NCBI GenBank assembly: GCA_013396915.1
Contig: VWZL01001289.1
Span: forward strand, 186,001 to 250,000
Source of the DNA: Stercorarius parasiticus
Taxonomy: Eukaryota > Chordata > Aves > Charadriiformes > Stercorariidae
Direction: 5' to 3'
Length of the DNA stretch: 64,000 nucleotides
Part shown: positions 1-12,397 of the stretch, one piece after another
Numbering within the stretch: the first letter of the stretch is position 1
How the letters are laid out: every line of letters begins with the position of its first letter
The notes under the pieces: model-generated
What the model was told of the DNA's origin: nothing
Seen by the model: the letters and a program-made list of their open reading frames with translations, nothing else
Database searches by the model: none
Position numbers and translations under genes: made by a program

Positions 1-522
1 CTTAGAAAGTTTCCGTTTTTTCTATTTTAATGAAGACGTACACAGTAATTGTAAGTACATTTCCAGGAAACTGCAGGCACTCCAAGCATGTATAAAGTAC
101 AGCTATCAATTTTCCTCAGTGAAAGAGAGAGAAATAAAGTATTCCATCTTTTAATTTTAAAGTAGAACTTATTTAAAATATCACTAAGTTTCCACAGAGG
201 TACACAGGTAATACACACACTGAAATGTTAATAAACAAATAAATAAATAGAAAGGAATCTCAAAGTTCTGGAGAGTTCAAAGGGAAGAAAGGGAAGAGTC
301 TCATGATCAGGAAGAGTAGCAATATCCTACTGTCTAAGAACAGAACCGTCTGACTCCTGTAGATGCAGAGTCAATTTCAGCCTTGCTTCAAGTTTTTAAA
401 GTAACACAAAAATTTCAAAAGAAAGACAGATTCTCAGTCACAAAGCAAGAATGTATCCTCTAAGTACAGTACCCTTTAAAAGAGGGCTGGAAGAGATAAA
501 CTTCATAAAAAGCTATGCATAC
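1..522 (-). other. KDM4C: KDM4C intron 4, partial
   Basis: This is AT-rich non-coding sequence downstream of the exon 4 donor. A short AAAT tandem sits near 233-247. I see no exon or recognisable repeat. Confidence 0.8.
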
Positions 523-637
523 TTCATCATAAATGCTCCCATTGATATCTGCTCCATAAATTGGTGCCACAAAAGTCAAGTTCTTCCAGTATTTACGCTC
601 CAGATCTTCATAATCTACGTATCTTGGGGTGCAGTAT
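523..637 (-). CDS. KDM4C: KDM4C coding exon 4 (JmjN-JmjC linker)
   Basis: The exon is 115 nt. Read on the minus strand it follows a pyrimidine-rich acceptor (TCTTCCTCTGCAG) and ends at a GAA|GTATGC donor. Its first base completes the Lys codon left open by exon 3, and the next 38 codons read [14 protein letters not shown] through [11 protein letters not shown], ending in phase 0. This segment links the JmjN domain to the JmjC barrel in KDM4 proteins, and the [11 protein letters not shown] part leads into the catalytic core. The reading is uninterrupted. The next exon, expected to start with a GVDEWNI-like sequence, is outside the window to the left. Confidence 0.93.
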
Positions 638-3507
638 CTGCAGAGGAAGAGGTAGGCAAAGGTTCAGCATAGTCTTTCAACAACCACCTTCACAATGGAC
701 TATGCTTCTGATCCTGCAAACTGAATTTTAAGAGATCACTTTATTTCAAAATCACTGAAATAGAGGAATTATTAGTTGTCTTGGATTATTAGGTTCATGA
801 TTCACTATAGCATGTAACCTCCTACCTGACAGCTACAGTAACTGAAGTCATACACCTACCCATACAACGTTTTCTTCAGTCTCCAGCTGCTAAACACCAC
901 ATCTACTCACTGTCCTCAGGCTGAGGCCCTCCCCTTTGTTTCTCCTCCATAAAACCGGCACACAAACTGGAACAGCCACTTAATTGACAAATATTTGTTA
1001 TTTTCCTGCCTCACTACCAGCTCTGCAAAAACACAGAGGTAGTTCTGAGACAGGTTTGTGTATGACCAACTCAAATGTACTCATTCTGCCAAGCAACAGC
1101 CCTGCCAGCCAAAAATAGTACCTTCTTCTCTTCCTCTGTCCCCAGAAAAACCTTTTGAGAAAGGGTATAAAAGACTTCAAACAATTGATACCAAGAATTA
1201 AGTAGACCAGGTACATTTACATCATCAATAACACAGAACAGAGACAAGCAAGTTAGCAAAACACATCTTAACCAAAGTCTTCTCAGCAATGGAGTTGTTT
1301 CAATTATTTCTCATAATCAGAAATCAGACTTTATTTCTGCTTGGCTCTGAGTAACATGGATACATAAACTCAGTTACCATAACACAAGTATCTTGATTAC
1401 GGGATACAAGTATGCCCATATTTCACAGAGGTCAAGGTGGAGAATCACCTTGGTTCAATGGTGAATTGTGAATGCTTAAACAAATAAAAGATGCAATGCA
1501 TTAAACTGAGTACACACAACGCTTTTAAAGGTAACTATGATTTAAATTAGATGTTCATGGCCCTTCTCTCTTTCCCAAAGGAAATGGGTAACATCACAAT
1601 ACTCAAGAGAAGACTAACAGACAAGTTTTCTTCATTAAAGAACAAAATTAGGTTCATGGGAGAATAGGAGCTCTCAGCTACTTAATATTTAAGAAATATG
1701 GACTGCATTAAGAGGGTTATTGGAGTTTATATGGTACAGTTTCTCAACAGTTGTAATGAATATTTAGAAAGACGCACAGCTAGTGAAAGGTAAGAAGCCC
1801 TCCCAATTGTTCTTCACTTTACCTATGAAGCTGTAAACTGATTTCAGTAAAAAACATGAAAACTGAAATCAGAAACACTTCCAAAGTATCTTCCATCATA
1901 AACAATATAATGAACTTAACTAACATCATGATACATACTAAATTCTTCACAGTATTTCTGCATTATTGAACTATTTTAAAAAAAATTTATCATTTTATCA
2001 TGGGTTAATCAAATATAAACTTTAACCACATATGATCAGGTATCATAGAAAATGACATCAGATATTAAAAAGGTTTTATATTTTATTCTCCCCTCTAACA
2101 GTTACTGAGCACGTAATTTTAAGAACTACAAAATAGGTTCCCCTGCCCAGTTACCAGACGAAGAAAACTGTGTGATAACATCAATTTTTCACAAGTAAGG
2201 TATGGGCAGAAACATACTTTTTTAATTGAAATCCTTTTTAACTGAAAAAAGGAGACCAGTTTTGCACTTTTACAAAGGTGTGGATGTTATGGAAAATGTG
2301 CTGAGGAGCCTCATAAAAAGCATTTCATGCCCTATTTCATGCCCTGTTTTTCCTGATCTTGATAACAGCTTCTCTTCTTACCTATTAATTTCTTAATTTA
2401 ACTTAAAAGAAAAACTTTCCTTCAAACTAGGACAGTGTTACCTTCCTTCATTATATTCAAGTATCTTTTCTCTCTAGGATCCTTTCACCCATTTTCCAGA
2501 AACTATTCCTTGTCAGTTTTGAGGAAATACTGAAGGAGAATTTATTCTTTTTATGTGGCCAAAAGGAATGGGGAAGAATTCTTTCTATCACCTCCCCCTT
2601 CTTGGAATGCCCACTAATTCGAAACTTTTTAGTATAGCACCTAGCCCTTCATATCCATTAATATCCATCTTGTCATAACCAGAACATAGACATTTGCTAG
2701 GAGCAGTTCAGTTCTCTGAGATTAATGCAAAAACTTCTGAGCAAGTTAAAAAACATGTTGGGTTTTTCCAGAATTACATGATGATAGGACATTCCAGTAC
2801 CTAGGCCAAAAAAAAAAGAATTAAATATTAAACATTAATAAGTGTACTCAAAATAAAACTCAGGTACAAGTCTGTCTCATCTTCATTATTTTCAACATAA
2901 ACATTTGTGAGAATCATAGGATCTGGTTTTGGTTGGAAGAGACCTTTAAGATCAAGTCCAAGCGTTACCTAACACTGCCAAGTTACCACTAAACCATATT
3001 CCTCAGCACTACATCTACACGTCTTCTAAATACCTCCAGGGATGGCAACTCAACCACTTCCCTGGGCAGCCTGTTACAATATTTGATAACCCTTTCAGTG
3101 ATGAATTTTTCCCTAATATCCAATCTAAATCTCCCCGGTGCAACTTCAGGCCATTTCCTCTTGTCATATTGCCTGTTACTTGAGAGAAGAGACTGACACC
3201 CACCTCGCTACAACCTCCTTTCAGGTAGTTATAGAGAGCGATAAAGAACAGAAAGAAAAAAGGTAGATATAAAGCATTATGTCTCAGGTTTTTCAGATGC
3301 TTTCCTGCTGCCATGGTACCAGACGCTTTCAATAACAGAAACATAAACAAGATTCATATTGTGGTATCCTTTCACAACTTAGGAGACAGGAAAATCTCTA
3401 CTGAGTAAGTGAAAAAATCACCAGCTGCCTACCACAATTCAAAGAAACCACAATATGGGAACAAATAAATATTTGTCTTCCTGAGCTAGATGCCCCCATA
3501 TACATAC
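638..3507 (-). other. KDM4C: KDM4C intron 3
   Basis: This AT-rich intron lies between exons 3 and 4. The only identifiable content is a CR1 3' fragment at about 2911-3245. Near 2320-2345 an 11-base TTTCATGCCCT unit is repeated once. I see no other structure. Confidence 0.85.
2911..3245 (-). repeat. CR1 LINE 3' fragment
   Basis: Read on the minus strand this is the 3' end of a CR1 retrotransposon. It covers the AACTACCTGAAAGGAGG block, the CAGGCTGCCC and GGGAAGTGGTTGAG blocks, and the tail GTCCAACC-like motif ending in ATTCT. It is 5'-truncated and degraded. A minus-strand ORF of 111 codons overlapping it contains the CR1 ORF2 C-terminal residues ([18 protein letters not shown]) and is not a host gene. 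Confidence 0.9.
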
Positions 3508-3683
3508 TTGTCACTGTTGGCCAGCTGCTTGAACTCCTTTACTGTCATTGGCTTTTTCTGAATGTTGTACTGCGTGAAGAGCCCCGACTGGCCAGTGACC
3601 ATCTGCTGAATTGGAGCAGGAATCACCAAATCTTCAATATCATTATAATGCTTTCTTGGCTTCCACTCCTTCGGTGGGATAAC
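3508..3683 (-). CDS. KDM4C: KDM4C coding exon 3 (end of JmjN domain)
   Basis: The exon is 176 nt: 58 codons plus two bases. It starts after a TTTAAAG acceptor and ends at AA|GTATGT. The translation starts [20 protein letters not shown], continues through [20 protein letters not shown] and ends [13 protein letters not shown]. The PPKEWKPR and [10 protein letters not shown] blocks are signatures of the KDM4/JMJD2 family; the JmjN domain packs against the JmjC domain and is needed for a stable fold. Phase 0 at the acceptor and phase 2 at the donor fit the neighbouring exons exactly. An ORF scan extends the frame past the donor for a few codons, but that part is intron. Confidence 0.95.
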
Positions 3684-5734
3684 CTTTAAATTCAGCAATA
3701 AAATACAAGACATCAACAGCTACAATACCAATTCAAAACTTTCTGGAAAAAACGAAAGAACCAGTCAAATATGCCCACATGGACAAATGAGCACTTGCTT
3801 ACCAGCTGTTTCACAGTAACTAACTGACCATGTAAGTGCTCCTAGATAATGCAGAAACCAATTCACAACAGGCATGGTATCACCTCAATTCACATGCACC
3901 AACTCACTCATCTACAGCAATACAATCATGTGTAACTGTGCAAACATACACGTGTAATAACACACAAATGTTTTATAATCAGAGCCTTACGATCCACAAA
4001 CACTTCATACTCCATGATATAAAATTGTTATCCTCAATTTAAAAAAAAATAAATAAAAATGATTCATACAAAAGAGTGACAGTCTCCTGTCCAAATGTTA
4101 TTTTGTGTAAACAGAACAAGTAACTTCATTTCTTACTGAAAAATGAGAAAAAATACAGCTATTTTGGAGAGCTTTAGATTTTAGAGTCTTTAACTTACTC
4201 CCCATAAAACTGCAGGGTACAACTCTATTACAGGAAGAGTTAGCACTAACACAGATATACTAGTTTTCATATTAATATGATTTAAACATCATAATTAAAG
4301 ATTAAAGCTATGCACAGATTAACCAATTGTAAAGTTAACACTTTTATTTCAAATACCACAGAACTGCCCGAAGTCTATGAAAACTCCTCAGCAGATTCTA
4401 AAGTGTTAGCAATAAAGTCATTAGGAATTTCAAAAAAGCCTGTAGTCATACCAGCGTTCTTTAGCAGGCTGCGTAATTTTGAACATTCCTTGCATATGTT
4501 ATTCTATCTGAAAACTGAAAACACTCTAGATTTGAAATTGCAACAGTTTTAAAACACAGTTTTTGTTTTGGTTTTGAACTTTTACTTGCCCAAAGGCTCA
4601 GTGATATGTTCTTTGATCCACTCGTTATATACATTGTTTTCCAAGATGCTCAGATCAAATTTTCAAAAGCATTGGCCTGGAAACTTCCAAAGCAACATAC
4701 AACAAAGTAGGATGGCTTTCATAAATATGCGTCTACCACATAAAAATTACATTACTTGAATAATTAATTCACATCTTAAAGATAGCCTTTACACGAGGCT
4801 AGCTAGGCTGTTCCTCTAATAAGCATTTCAGGATTCCACACAATGTTGTACATTTAGAGATTTTGCTAATACAACACTCCAAGAAAGTAAGGAATTCTAA
4901 AAAATAATACAGGTAGATCCTGAGATCATTTGCTACCTTTGGAAAACAATCACAAATGGGCAAACTGTACTGCTAATGTACTCAAATAGTCCATCCCTCA
5001 AAGAAATCTAATCAAAATCATCCATTCTAGCAAATACACACCAAAACAGAAACACCAAGCTGAAGAAAAGTTATCAGATAGTAACGTACTTTCATAGCTA
5101 ATGTTTTTATTTTAAACATAAACAGGCATATTTATCCAGTTTTTACACAGATGCAACCCTCTCTTTTCCTTTTTCCTTCTCAGCTTCCACAGGACTTCAG
5201 TTGTACAGGGACTACTTAGCAAGTTTCAGTGGTGTTTGCTTTTAGAGAAAAAAAAATAATCGAATCATCTTGTGATTCCTACTTGTTTCTTTCACACAAG
5301 TCTTAAATTATATGCACATAAAGAAAATACAAAATGTTGGTTTGGAAGCAGAGAAGTCATGCATTCAGAATATATGCATAGAAATCAAATATGTGCACAG
5401 AGATTTCCATTTTCATGATTATTAAGCATGAACTTGTAGGTTTGGCTCAAATATATGAATACTGAAAAGCAAAATTTGCATTATCTTATTTAATTCAAGG
5501 TCAGTGTGTTTTAAGCAATAAAAATACTTCTGTGAATACAGGTTCAAAATATCCCCTTCCAGGTAACTGGAGCATGTTTATTACTGTTGTAATTAGACTA
5601 CTGGTTAGAGAAGTAAATTCTGTGAGGACTGATATGCTAAGCATCATTTTAAAAGAAAATTTAAAAAGTACCTGCCACAAAGAATTAGCATTTCCTAGCA
5701 AAGATCAGGGAAAGGATTGGAGATGTTAAAATAT

Positions 5735-5826
5735 CATGCCCAAAGCGACACACAGTTAGTCAGTACCAGAGTTGGAAATAATGACCAGGTCTCTGAGTTT
5801 TTACCACTAACCTGTCCACTGAAGCC
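5735..5826 (+). repeat. MIR-like SINE relic
   Basis: The sequence GACACACAGTTAGTCAGTAC, then CAGAGTTGGAAAT and GACCAGGTCTCTGAG, follows the order of the MIR core (CACACAGCTAGTAAGTGGCAG, AGCTGGGAT, ACCCAGGTCTCTGACT). It continues into the region that usually reads TCCACTACACC, here GTCCACTGAAG. The match is from memory of the MIR consensus. Confidence 0.6.
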
Positions 5827-7685
5827 TCTTCACATTCCCTTTATTAAAAATAACCTCTTCAAAGTCAGGTGAGTTGCTCCATGGGAGCAACCTAGATCGA
5901 ATTCATCAGCCAAGCTATTCAATGCTCAAATACAAAAAAGGAAAAACCCAAAGCAAGGCTTTCTCATTTATGTATCTTTGTATGGATCCCAAACATCTTA
6001 AGCATATTAGCACTGTCTAGTGTTATTCAGTGTGATATATATCCAGTTTTAGATAGGGATTTCTTAGTTATAACCTACCACTCGGTCTCCTCCATGAAGG
6101 CTGAATGTTAGTACAACTGAGGTTATTTCAGAGTGCTATCAATGCATAAATTTCTGTTAAATCCTCTTTCATATACTGGTAATCTCCTGTTGTACCTTTG
6201 ATCCTGAATGGCACCAGCTACTATTTCTATGGAGCTACTTCTGTCCCAACTCTTCTGAAAATCGTTTTTTTCTGTACTTGCCAATTTCTATTTTCAGTAT
6301 CACTTTCCAAAATTAATTTTCTACTTGCCAATGCAACTGCAAATTAATTTAACTATTTCATCCTATACAAATGCAGTTTGGGTCTCCAAAACACTTCTTA
6401 TTCAAGTAAAGAGCAACTAAGCTACCAGTGTGCCTCTTCTATCATTCGTTCTATTGCTTTCATTCCTTGTTTTCCTCTTTAAGTATAGCATCCTCTGTAA
6501 CAGTAAGACTAAAATACATTATCTATGCCTAAAACTCATTCCAGACTTTCAAAAGCCTAATGAAAGTTTTTTAGCCAATTTGCTCCAGGGATGCCACAGT
6601 ATATTATCTGCTCTGGATATGGTTTAATGTTGTTTGCCTAGTACCTTAATCATTTGTTTCAGGCGTAGTACTAGGAATTTTTATTTTTTTTTTCCTCACG
6701 CTCCTCCCCTCCCACAATATGTGCAAGCCTTACAGTCATTTTATCCCCATTTATATACAGTTATTTTCCACACAGGTAAAGGTCTTCTCCCATTACACTT
6801 CCACATTTAACCTAAAGTGTTCAGTATGCCTACCCTGCTCAAGACCTCTGTTTAGAGGCTAAATTACTGCTTCTGCGTATGCATGTAGCTCCTCTGGTAG
6901 TCTTTATTCTCTTTGCATTCATACTTGAGTCTGTACATCCTAGACTCAATACAAATTTAGGTTCTCTGTAAGTTCATTTTATATTACTATGAAAACAACA
7001 AAAAATATTTTATTCTTGTTATTTTGAATCCAGTTTCCAAAACTCAGAAAACGTCCCTTAAACTTTCATAGTATGAACTATTGACTTGATCACGTTTGTT
7101 TTAAAAATGCTTAGTTGCTTTATTTTTTATATAAAAATATGATTTTTTGAGATGTATCAAAAAAAGTGAAAATGAGAATATAAAAAGTCTCAAGACAACT
7201 AAGTAATATGGACTGACACGCTGAAAACAGCTAGAGATTCTTTAATTGCTATTCTAGTATCAAGCAGAAGGAGGGAAAAGCAGACCTACATGGTATGGTT
7301 AGAAGGGCTCTTCCTCAGTCACAGTACAACTGAAATATGAGTAATGTAATTAATCATTCTTCAAAGGTTTTGTTATGCTTTCTTGTATCATAGACATTAT
7401 TTCAGGTGTTCTGTAAACCCAGGTCAGCAGATGACCCACTTACATATAAACACAGATATATAAAAATATTTTTTTGTGCTCCTGGGGCTATCACATTTTA
7501 GCAATCTGTACACGGAGAAGAGGTTCCCAAATGGTTCTGAAATGTGATAGATGGAATGGGAACTAAATCCTAGGTGTATGGCCAAAAAATGGAGACATAC
7601 ACATTTTCAATCATATAAACACAGGAATATTAATTTCCAACAAGCCAAAGTATACTATGTAAAATTTCACAAATCCCTGAATACA

Positions 7686-7740
7686 TGACCAAATTCTGCC
7701 CTTATTGGGTATGTTCAGTTTTAGTGACTTCAACAGAAAC
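7686..7740 (-). repeat. Ancient interspersed repeat fragment
   Basis: On the minus strand a TTGAAGTCACTAAAACTGAA block is followed by AATAAGGGCAGAATTTGGTC. Short motifs like GACTTCAATGGG followed by a GACTGCAGAATTTGGCC-type end are typical of old amniote CR1/L3-type repeat tails. The copy is short and eroded, and the family assignment is uncertain. Confidence 0.4.
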
Positions 7741-7954
7741 AGTATGAAACTCCAAGTGCTATGAGAGTAGTGACAACCTCTGTCGGGGAGGTGGAGATGG
7801 AGGGAGGGAGGAGGTAGGCAGGCCATGAAGGTGAGTGTAGGGCAACACTAGGAATAAGGATATGAAGAAGACAGCAATACTACAGAAATTTAATAGTATA
7901 CAATAAAGGCAAAACTATTTCACATTCTCTTCTTTCACACTCTTTCCTAACGTT

Positions 7955-8030
7955 ACTATGCCCATTGCTCTCCTCTGGACATCCTCAATGGCTCTGCTCT
8001 TTTCTCCTACACGGGCTGGACATGGAGGTT
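7955..8030 (-). repeat. Possible degraded CR1 scrap
   Basis: The plus-strand string ATTGCTCTCCTCTGGACATC followed by CTCAATG resembles the CR1 segment normally read (in this orientation) as GCCCTCCTCTGGAC then CTCCAGCATCTCAATG. It directly abuts the better preserved CR1 at 8037, which suggests an older copy next to a younger insertion. Confidence 0.35.
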
Positions 8031-8036
8031 TAATTA

Positions 8037-8740
8037 CAGAATCACAGAATGGTAGGGTTGCAAGGGACCTTTGGAGATCATCTAGTCCAACCCCCCTGCC
8101 AGAGCAGGGTCACCTAGAGCAGGCTGCACAGGAACGCGTCCAGGAGGGTTTTGAATATCTCCAGAGAAGGAAACTCCACCACCTCTCTGGGCAGCCTGTT
8201 GCAGTGCTCTGTCACCCCCCAAGTAAAGAAATTTTCCCTCATGTTCAGACGGAATTTCCTCTATTCCAGTTTGTGCCTGCAGCCCCTTGTCCTGTCACTA
8301 GGCACTACTGAGAAGAGTCTGACCCGATCCTCTTGACACCCGCACTTTAGGTATTGAGAAGCATTGATGAGATCGCCTCTCAGTCTTCTCTTCTCCAGGC
8401 TAAACAGGCCCAGGTCTCCCAGCCTTTCCTCAGAGAGGTGCTCCAGTCCCTTGACCATCTTGGTAGCCCTCTGCTGGACTCTCTCCAGTACTTCCCTGTC
8501 CTTCTTGAAGTCGGGGGCCTAGAACTGGATACAGTACTCCAGATGCGGCCTCACCAGGGCAGAGTCAAGGGGGAGGATGAACTTCCTCAACCTGCTGGCC
8601 CCGCTCTCGTTACAGCATCCCAGGAGACCATTGGCCCTCTTGGCCACAAGGGCACAGTGCTGGCTCATGGTCAACTTGCTGTCCACCAGGACATTGCTGT
8701 CCACCAGGACATTGCTGGATGGCAGGAAAGGAACCAGGAC
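8037..8740 (-). repeat. CR1 LINE, about 700 bp, 5'-truncated
   Basis: On the plus strand it starts with the complement of the CR1 tail (AGAATCACAGAATGG) and runs through GACCTTTGGAGATCATCTAG, CTGGGCAGCCTGTTGCAGTG, TCCAGGCTAAACAGGCCCAG and ACAGTACTCCAGATGCGGCC. It is therefore in minus orientation. It belongs to a different CR1 subfamily from the copies at 2911 and 11865, whose 3' parts match each other better. An 18-bp tandem duplication (CTGTCCACCAGGACATTG) lies at its 5' end near 8683-8718. Several ORFs here, up to 139 codons, are antisense or degraded CR1 frames, not genes. Confidence 0.93.
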
Positions 8741-10924
8741 CAAGATACAGAACCAAAACAGAATGATGACTGAAGCTATATTCATGTCTCAAAAAATCTG
8801 AAGAACATTTCCAACAAGAAAAATTCATTATCTGTTTACACTTCCTACTGGCTGAGATTTTGCAACCAAGAACGACAAGACACAGAGGAGTCTCCTTTTC
8901 CAGATATCCTAAAGTTCACACACACAAATGACTAGTATACTGGGCTCAAACCATTACATATTTCAGTCCCACAGTTAATCTTAAGAACACCAGCAGCCTC
9001 AGAGGAGCACTGAGCACTACAGATCAGGAAGCCACTGCCCAGTGTTCCCGGCTGCTTCAATCCATGACAGAAATGGAGAAGCACCACAAAAAAACCTGAT
9101 GGAGAGTAACGGAAGCTCTTAATTATAATGAATGTCTCAGAAATATGTACAGAAGTTTGCATAGGCTTTTTAAGAATTATAGTATCATATTTGATTATAT
9201 ACCTCCTGAGAATTGCCAAAAAGGTAAAATAGAGATACAGTTTTTAAAGGAAAATGAAATATAAGGTTTGGGGGTTTTTTTCCAAATTATGAAGCTTCTA
9301 GTTTTGAATACTATCGAATTAAAAGATTAGTTGCAGTCTAGGACAGACATAGTCACCATAAATAGCGTATCACAACTATTCTTCTTTTCAAACAAAACTA
9401 GTTCATTTTTTGTTTTTTTCCCCGACCGTATTACACACTGATCCTGGCTCATATAATAGCTTCCTCATATAGCCAGAGAAAGCAAAGAATACAATTTACA
9501 CATACCTGTCTTTGTTTTATACACAATATACCAAAGAAAGCAAGCACATTATATATGAATAAACAAATTTAAATGGAAGAATATCAGTATCATCTCAGTG
9601 GCTGCTCATAAGGTCATTCTGTTTCTTTGGACCATGAAACATGATTAGAAACTACCAACAGCTGAAATAAAGCTATTTCTATAAACAATATGAAAATAAG
9701 AAATTTTTTTAGTGTTGAGTCCATATACATAATCCACAGAGGGATACATAGCCAGAATCTCCTGCTCACATACATGTTAATGGCGTAAATCAGTTGAGCA
9801 ACAGATGTCACTATAATGAATTTGCTGTGAAGTTTATCGTTCAAGATGAGAGGACTGCAATAGCACATGCCCACACAAACAAACAGGTTCCATAACATAA
9901 CCGTTGAGTATGTGAAAAATTCAGCTCAGGCTTTCCTCTGTGGACTATTTATCACATTTCTACTCCTGTTTGCAGCAAACAGTTTGAAAATATGACCTAT
10001 ATGTATTCTACCCTCAGAAATCAGAAAGAAAATAAACTACAGGATTTTCAGAGCGTGAGGGGTTCAGTTTTGCTTTGTTTTACAGGAAGCAGGCAGGAAG
10101 GAGTGGGCAGGGAGAAAACCAAGAATTGCAGGTTTTGTTTCTCTTCTCTCAATTTTTAAATGCCTTGACTTTGCAACACTAGCTTAAAAACCCAGTGATG
10201 CAGATGGCTATTCCCACTGACTACTTACAGTAACTAAGGATTTGTAGACCTGAACTGTGTCCTGCTGGTTTGAAAAGTGGCAAAATAGATAAGGTATAAA
10301 TACTTACATGATGTAACACTAAATTACATCAGACTTAATCTCTGACAATCACTCTCCATTAGGGGTGGAATACCTGCGGTAAGATCCTGGATATACCATT
10401 GTTCAAAGGGCAATGCAATGGCCATTGGTGTACCTCCAATTATCATTAACAAAAAGATAACACAGTCACCATTAAAAAGAAAACCATTTCCATTCAAACA
10501 ACGCCTCACCCATTGACTGTAATGGAATTATTTGCTCCATTAAAGTTATACACAGCCCTAAAAGACCAAGTTCAACATCTGGTAGATCAGGACTCTCCAA
10601 TTTATGCTCTGAACTCCCTATTTTGTTCTGCTTTGCCAAAAACTAGTTTAAATCTGCCTTAAGAAAAGATCCTCTTTTGCTATAGTAAACATAGAAATAA
10701 CTGACAGAGAGAAAGCAGTATACATCATCTTCGCTAGTTTGCATGAAACATCAGAGATACCAAAAAGCTCTTTCTTAAAACAGCAACAGATCAGTATCTA
10801 TTCATGGAAAATAATTTGGAAAACTTGTTAAATGCTAAAAAGGTCAGTTTTGCAATCAGCAAAATACAAATATTGTGAAAATAGGTATTAGGAACAATTT
10901 TCCTTCTGCATTATAGATGCTTAC

Positions 10925-11089
10925 CTTTGCAACTCCAGCCCTATGAGCACCTTGTGATTCCATGTATGCTAAGTATTTGTTGAACTCCCTGAATTCATCC
11001 ATTGAAGGCCTAAAAGTCATGATTTTGCAGCTTGGGTTTGGAGGACTATCTGAGATGACAGCAGCCATTGTGGTTGACTTTCAATCCAG
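10925..11089 (-). CDS. KDM4C: KDM4C exon 2 with start codon
   Basis: The minus-strand acceptor is a long T run ending in TATAG. It is followed by 21 nt of 5' UTR, then ATG at 11068-11066 and 48 codons to the GCAAAG|GTAAGC donor. The protein begins [20 protein letters not shown] and continues [19 protein letters not shown], then AHRAGVAK. This is the start of the JmjN domain (roughly residue 15 onward). I chose this ATG because it is the first in the exon, it matches the position of the human KDM4C start (same distance to NPSCKIMTF), and its -3 base is an A (ACCACAATG). The few residues before NPSCK differ from mammals, as is usual for this family. Confidence 0.94.
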
Positions 11090-11864
11090 CTATAAAAAAA
11101 AAAAAATAAATAAATAAAAGGAAGAAAAAAAATAACATACACTGAAGAAAATAATCTGTAAAACAATTTCTGAGATTCGACATACATGTTTCAAAGAGGA
11201 AAAAAGCCTCCAAAATCCTCTGCCCGTGCTAGTATAAAAGGCACAAAACAAATATTTACTTTTTCTCCTTACTTCTTTAGGAATATTCCGCCCTTACCCA
11301 GCAAAAACTATCATGAGTGACATTTACACAGTCCAGTCTATACTTCTGGTTTTATGGCACGTTTTGTCGAGTTAACCTTTAACACCGTACTAGTGTCTTA
11401 CTCTATTGATCCATCTGCAGGTTGCTGCACTTCTGTCTAGAGATTTACATTACACATGCACCATCTAGAGTGAAAAGCTACACATTTGATAAAATATCAC
11501 TATTCCCATTTAGTATATCGAAAAAATTGATTGCTCACTTCCCACTCACGCTGCAAACATAGAAAAAGAACATCTGGATTTTCTAACTCTCACATCAGCA
11601 GCTTTACAAACAGGACTATACTATCCTTCATTCTCTGAAACATCTTCAACAGAAACAAAGCATCCAAGTGATACACACAAAGACAATAAGCATTTCCTCT
11701 TATTTCCATTTCTATGTTGAGGATGACTAAAAAGAAAGTCATATTTCTGTTTTATACCATGATACAGTAATCATGAAAAGACATATCTTCAGGCAACTGA
11801 CAGGCATATTTTAGCTTCAGCAGGTGTTCAAATTTCCAACCATACATCACCATGTGCCATCTCA

Positions 11865-12397
11865 GCACTGGTGAGGCTGCACCTCGAATACTGTGTTCGG
11901 TTTTGGGCCCCTCACCACAAGAAAAACATTGAGCTGCTGGAGCGCATCCAAAGAAGGGCAACGAAGCTGGGAGGGCTCTACAGCACAAGTCTTATGAGGA
12001 GCAGCTGAGGGAGCTGGGGTTGTTTAGCCTGGGGAAAAGGAGACTGAGGGGAGACCTTATCACTCTCTGCAACTACCTGAAAGGAGGTTGTAGCAAGGTG
12101 AGGGCTGGTCTCTGCTCCCAAGTAACAAATGACAGGACAAGAGGAAATGGCCTCAAGTTGCGCCAGGGGAGGTTTAGATTGGATATTAGGAAAAATTTCT
12201 TCAGGGAAAGGGTTATCAAACATTGGAACAGGCTGCCCAGGGAAGTGGTGGAATCACCATCCCTGGAGGTATTTAAAAGATGTGTAGACCTGGTGTTTAG
12301 GGATATGGATTAGCAGTGGTTTTGGCAGTGTTAGGTTAATGGTTGGACTCAATGATCTTAAAGGTCCCTTCCAACCAAAACGATTCTGTAATTCTAT
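11865..12397 (+). repeat. CR1 LINE 3' end
   Basis: This is a plus-oriented CR1 3' portion. It starts at GGTGAGGCTGCACCTCGAAT, passes GGTTTTGGGCCCCTCACCAC, GAGCTGGGGTTGTTTAGCCT, AGGGGAGACCTTATC and GAAAGGAGGTTGTAGC, and ends with GGTTGGACTCAATGATCTTA, CCTTCCAACCAAAACGATTC and a partial ATTCT repeat. The translation keeps short CR1 ORF2 C-terminal stretches ([34 protein letters not shown]). It looks like one of the younger CR1 copies in the window. Confidence 0.94.

Larger units (their letters stand above)
3684..10924 (-). other. KDM4C: KDM4C intron 2
   Basis: The intron is 7.2 kb and AT-rich. It contains a MIR-like SINE relic (about 5735-5826), an ancient repeat fragment (about 7686-7740), and a CR1 block (about 8037-8740) with a possible older CR1 scrap just left of it. 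I see nothing identifiable from 3684 to 5734 or from 8741 to 10924; the ORFs there are short and have no family signature. Confidence 0.8.

Noticed and set aside
3015..3350. 111-codon minus-strand ORF
   Set aside because: Its C-terminal two thirds is CR1 ORF2 sequence ([17 protein letters not shown]), and the N-terminal part is random intron.
7958..8828. Cluster of overlapping ORFs up to 139 codons
   Set aside because: They are antisense or degraded frames of the CR1 at 8037-8740.
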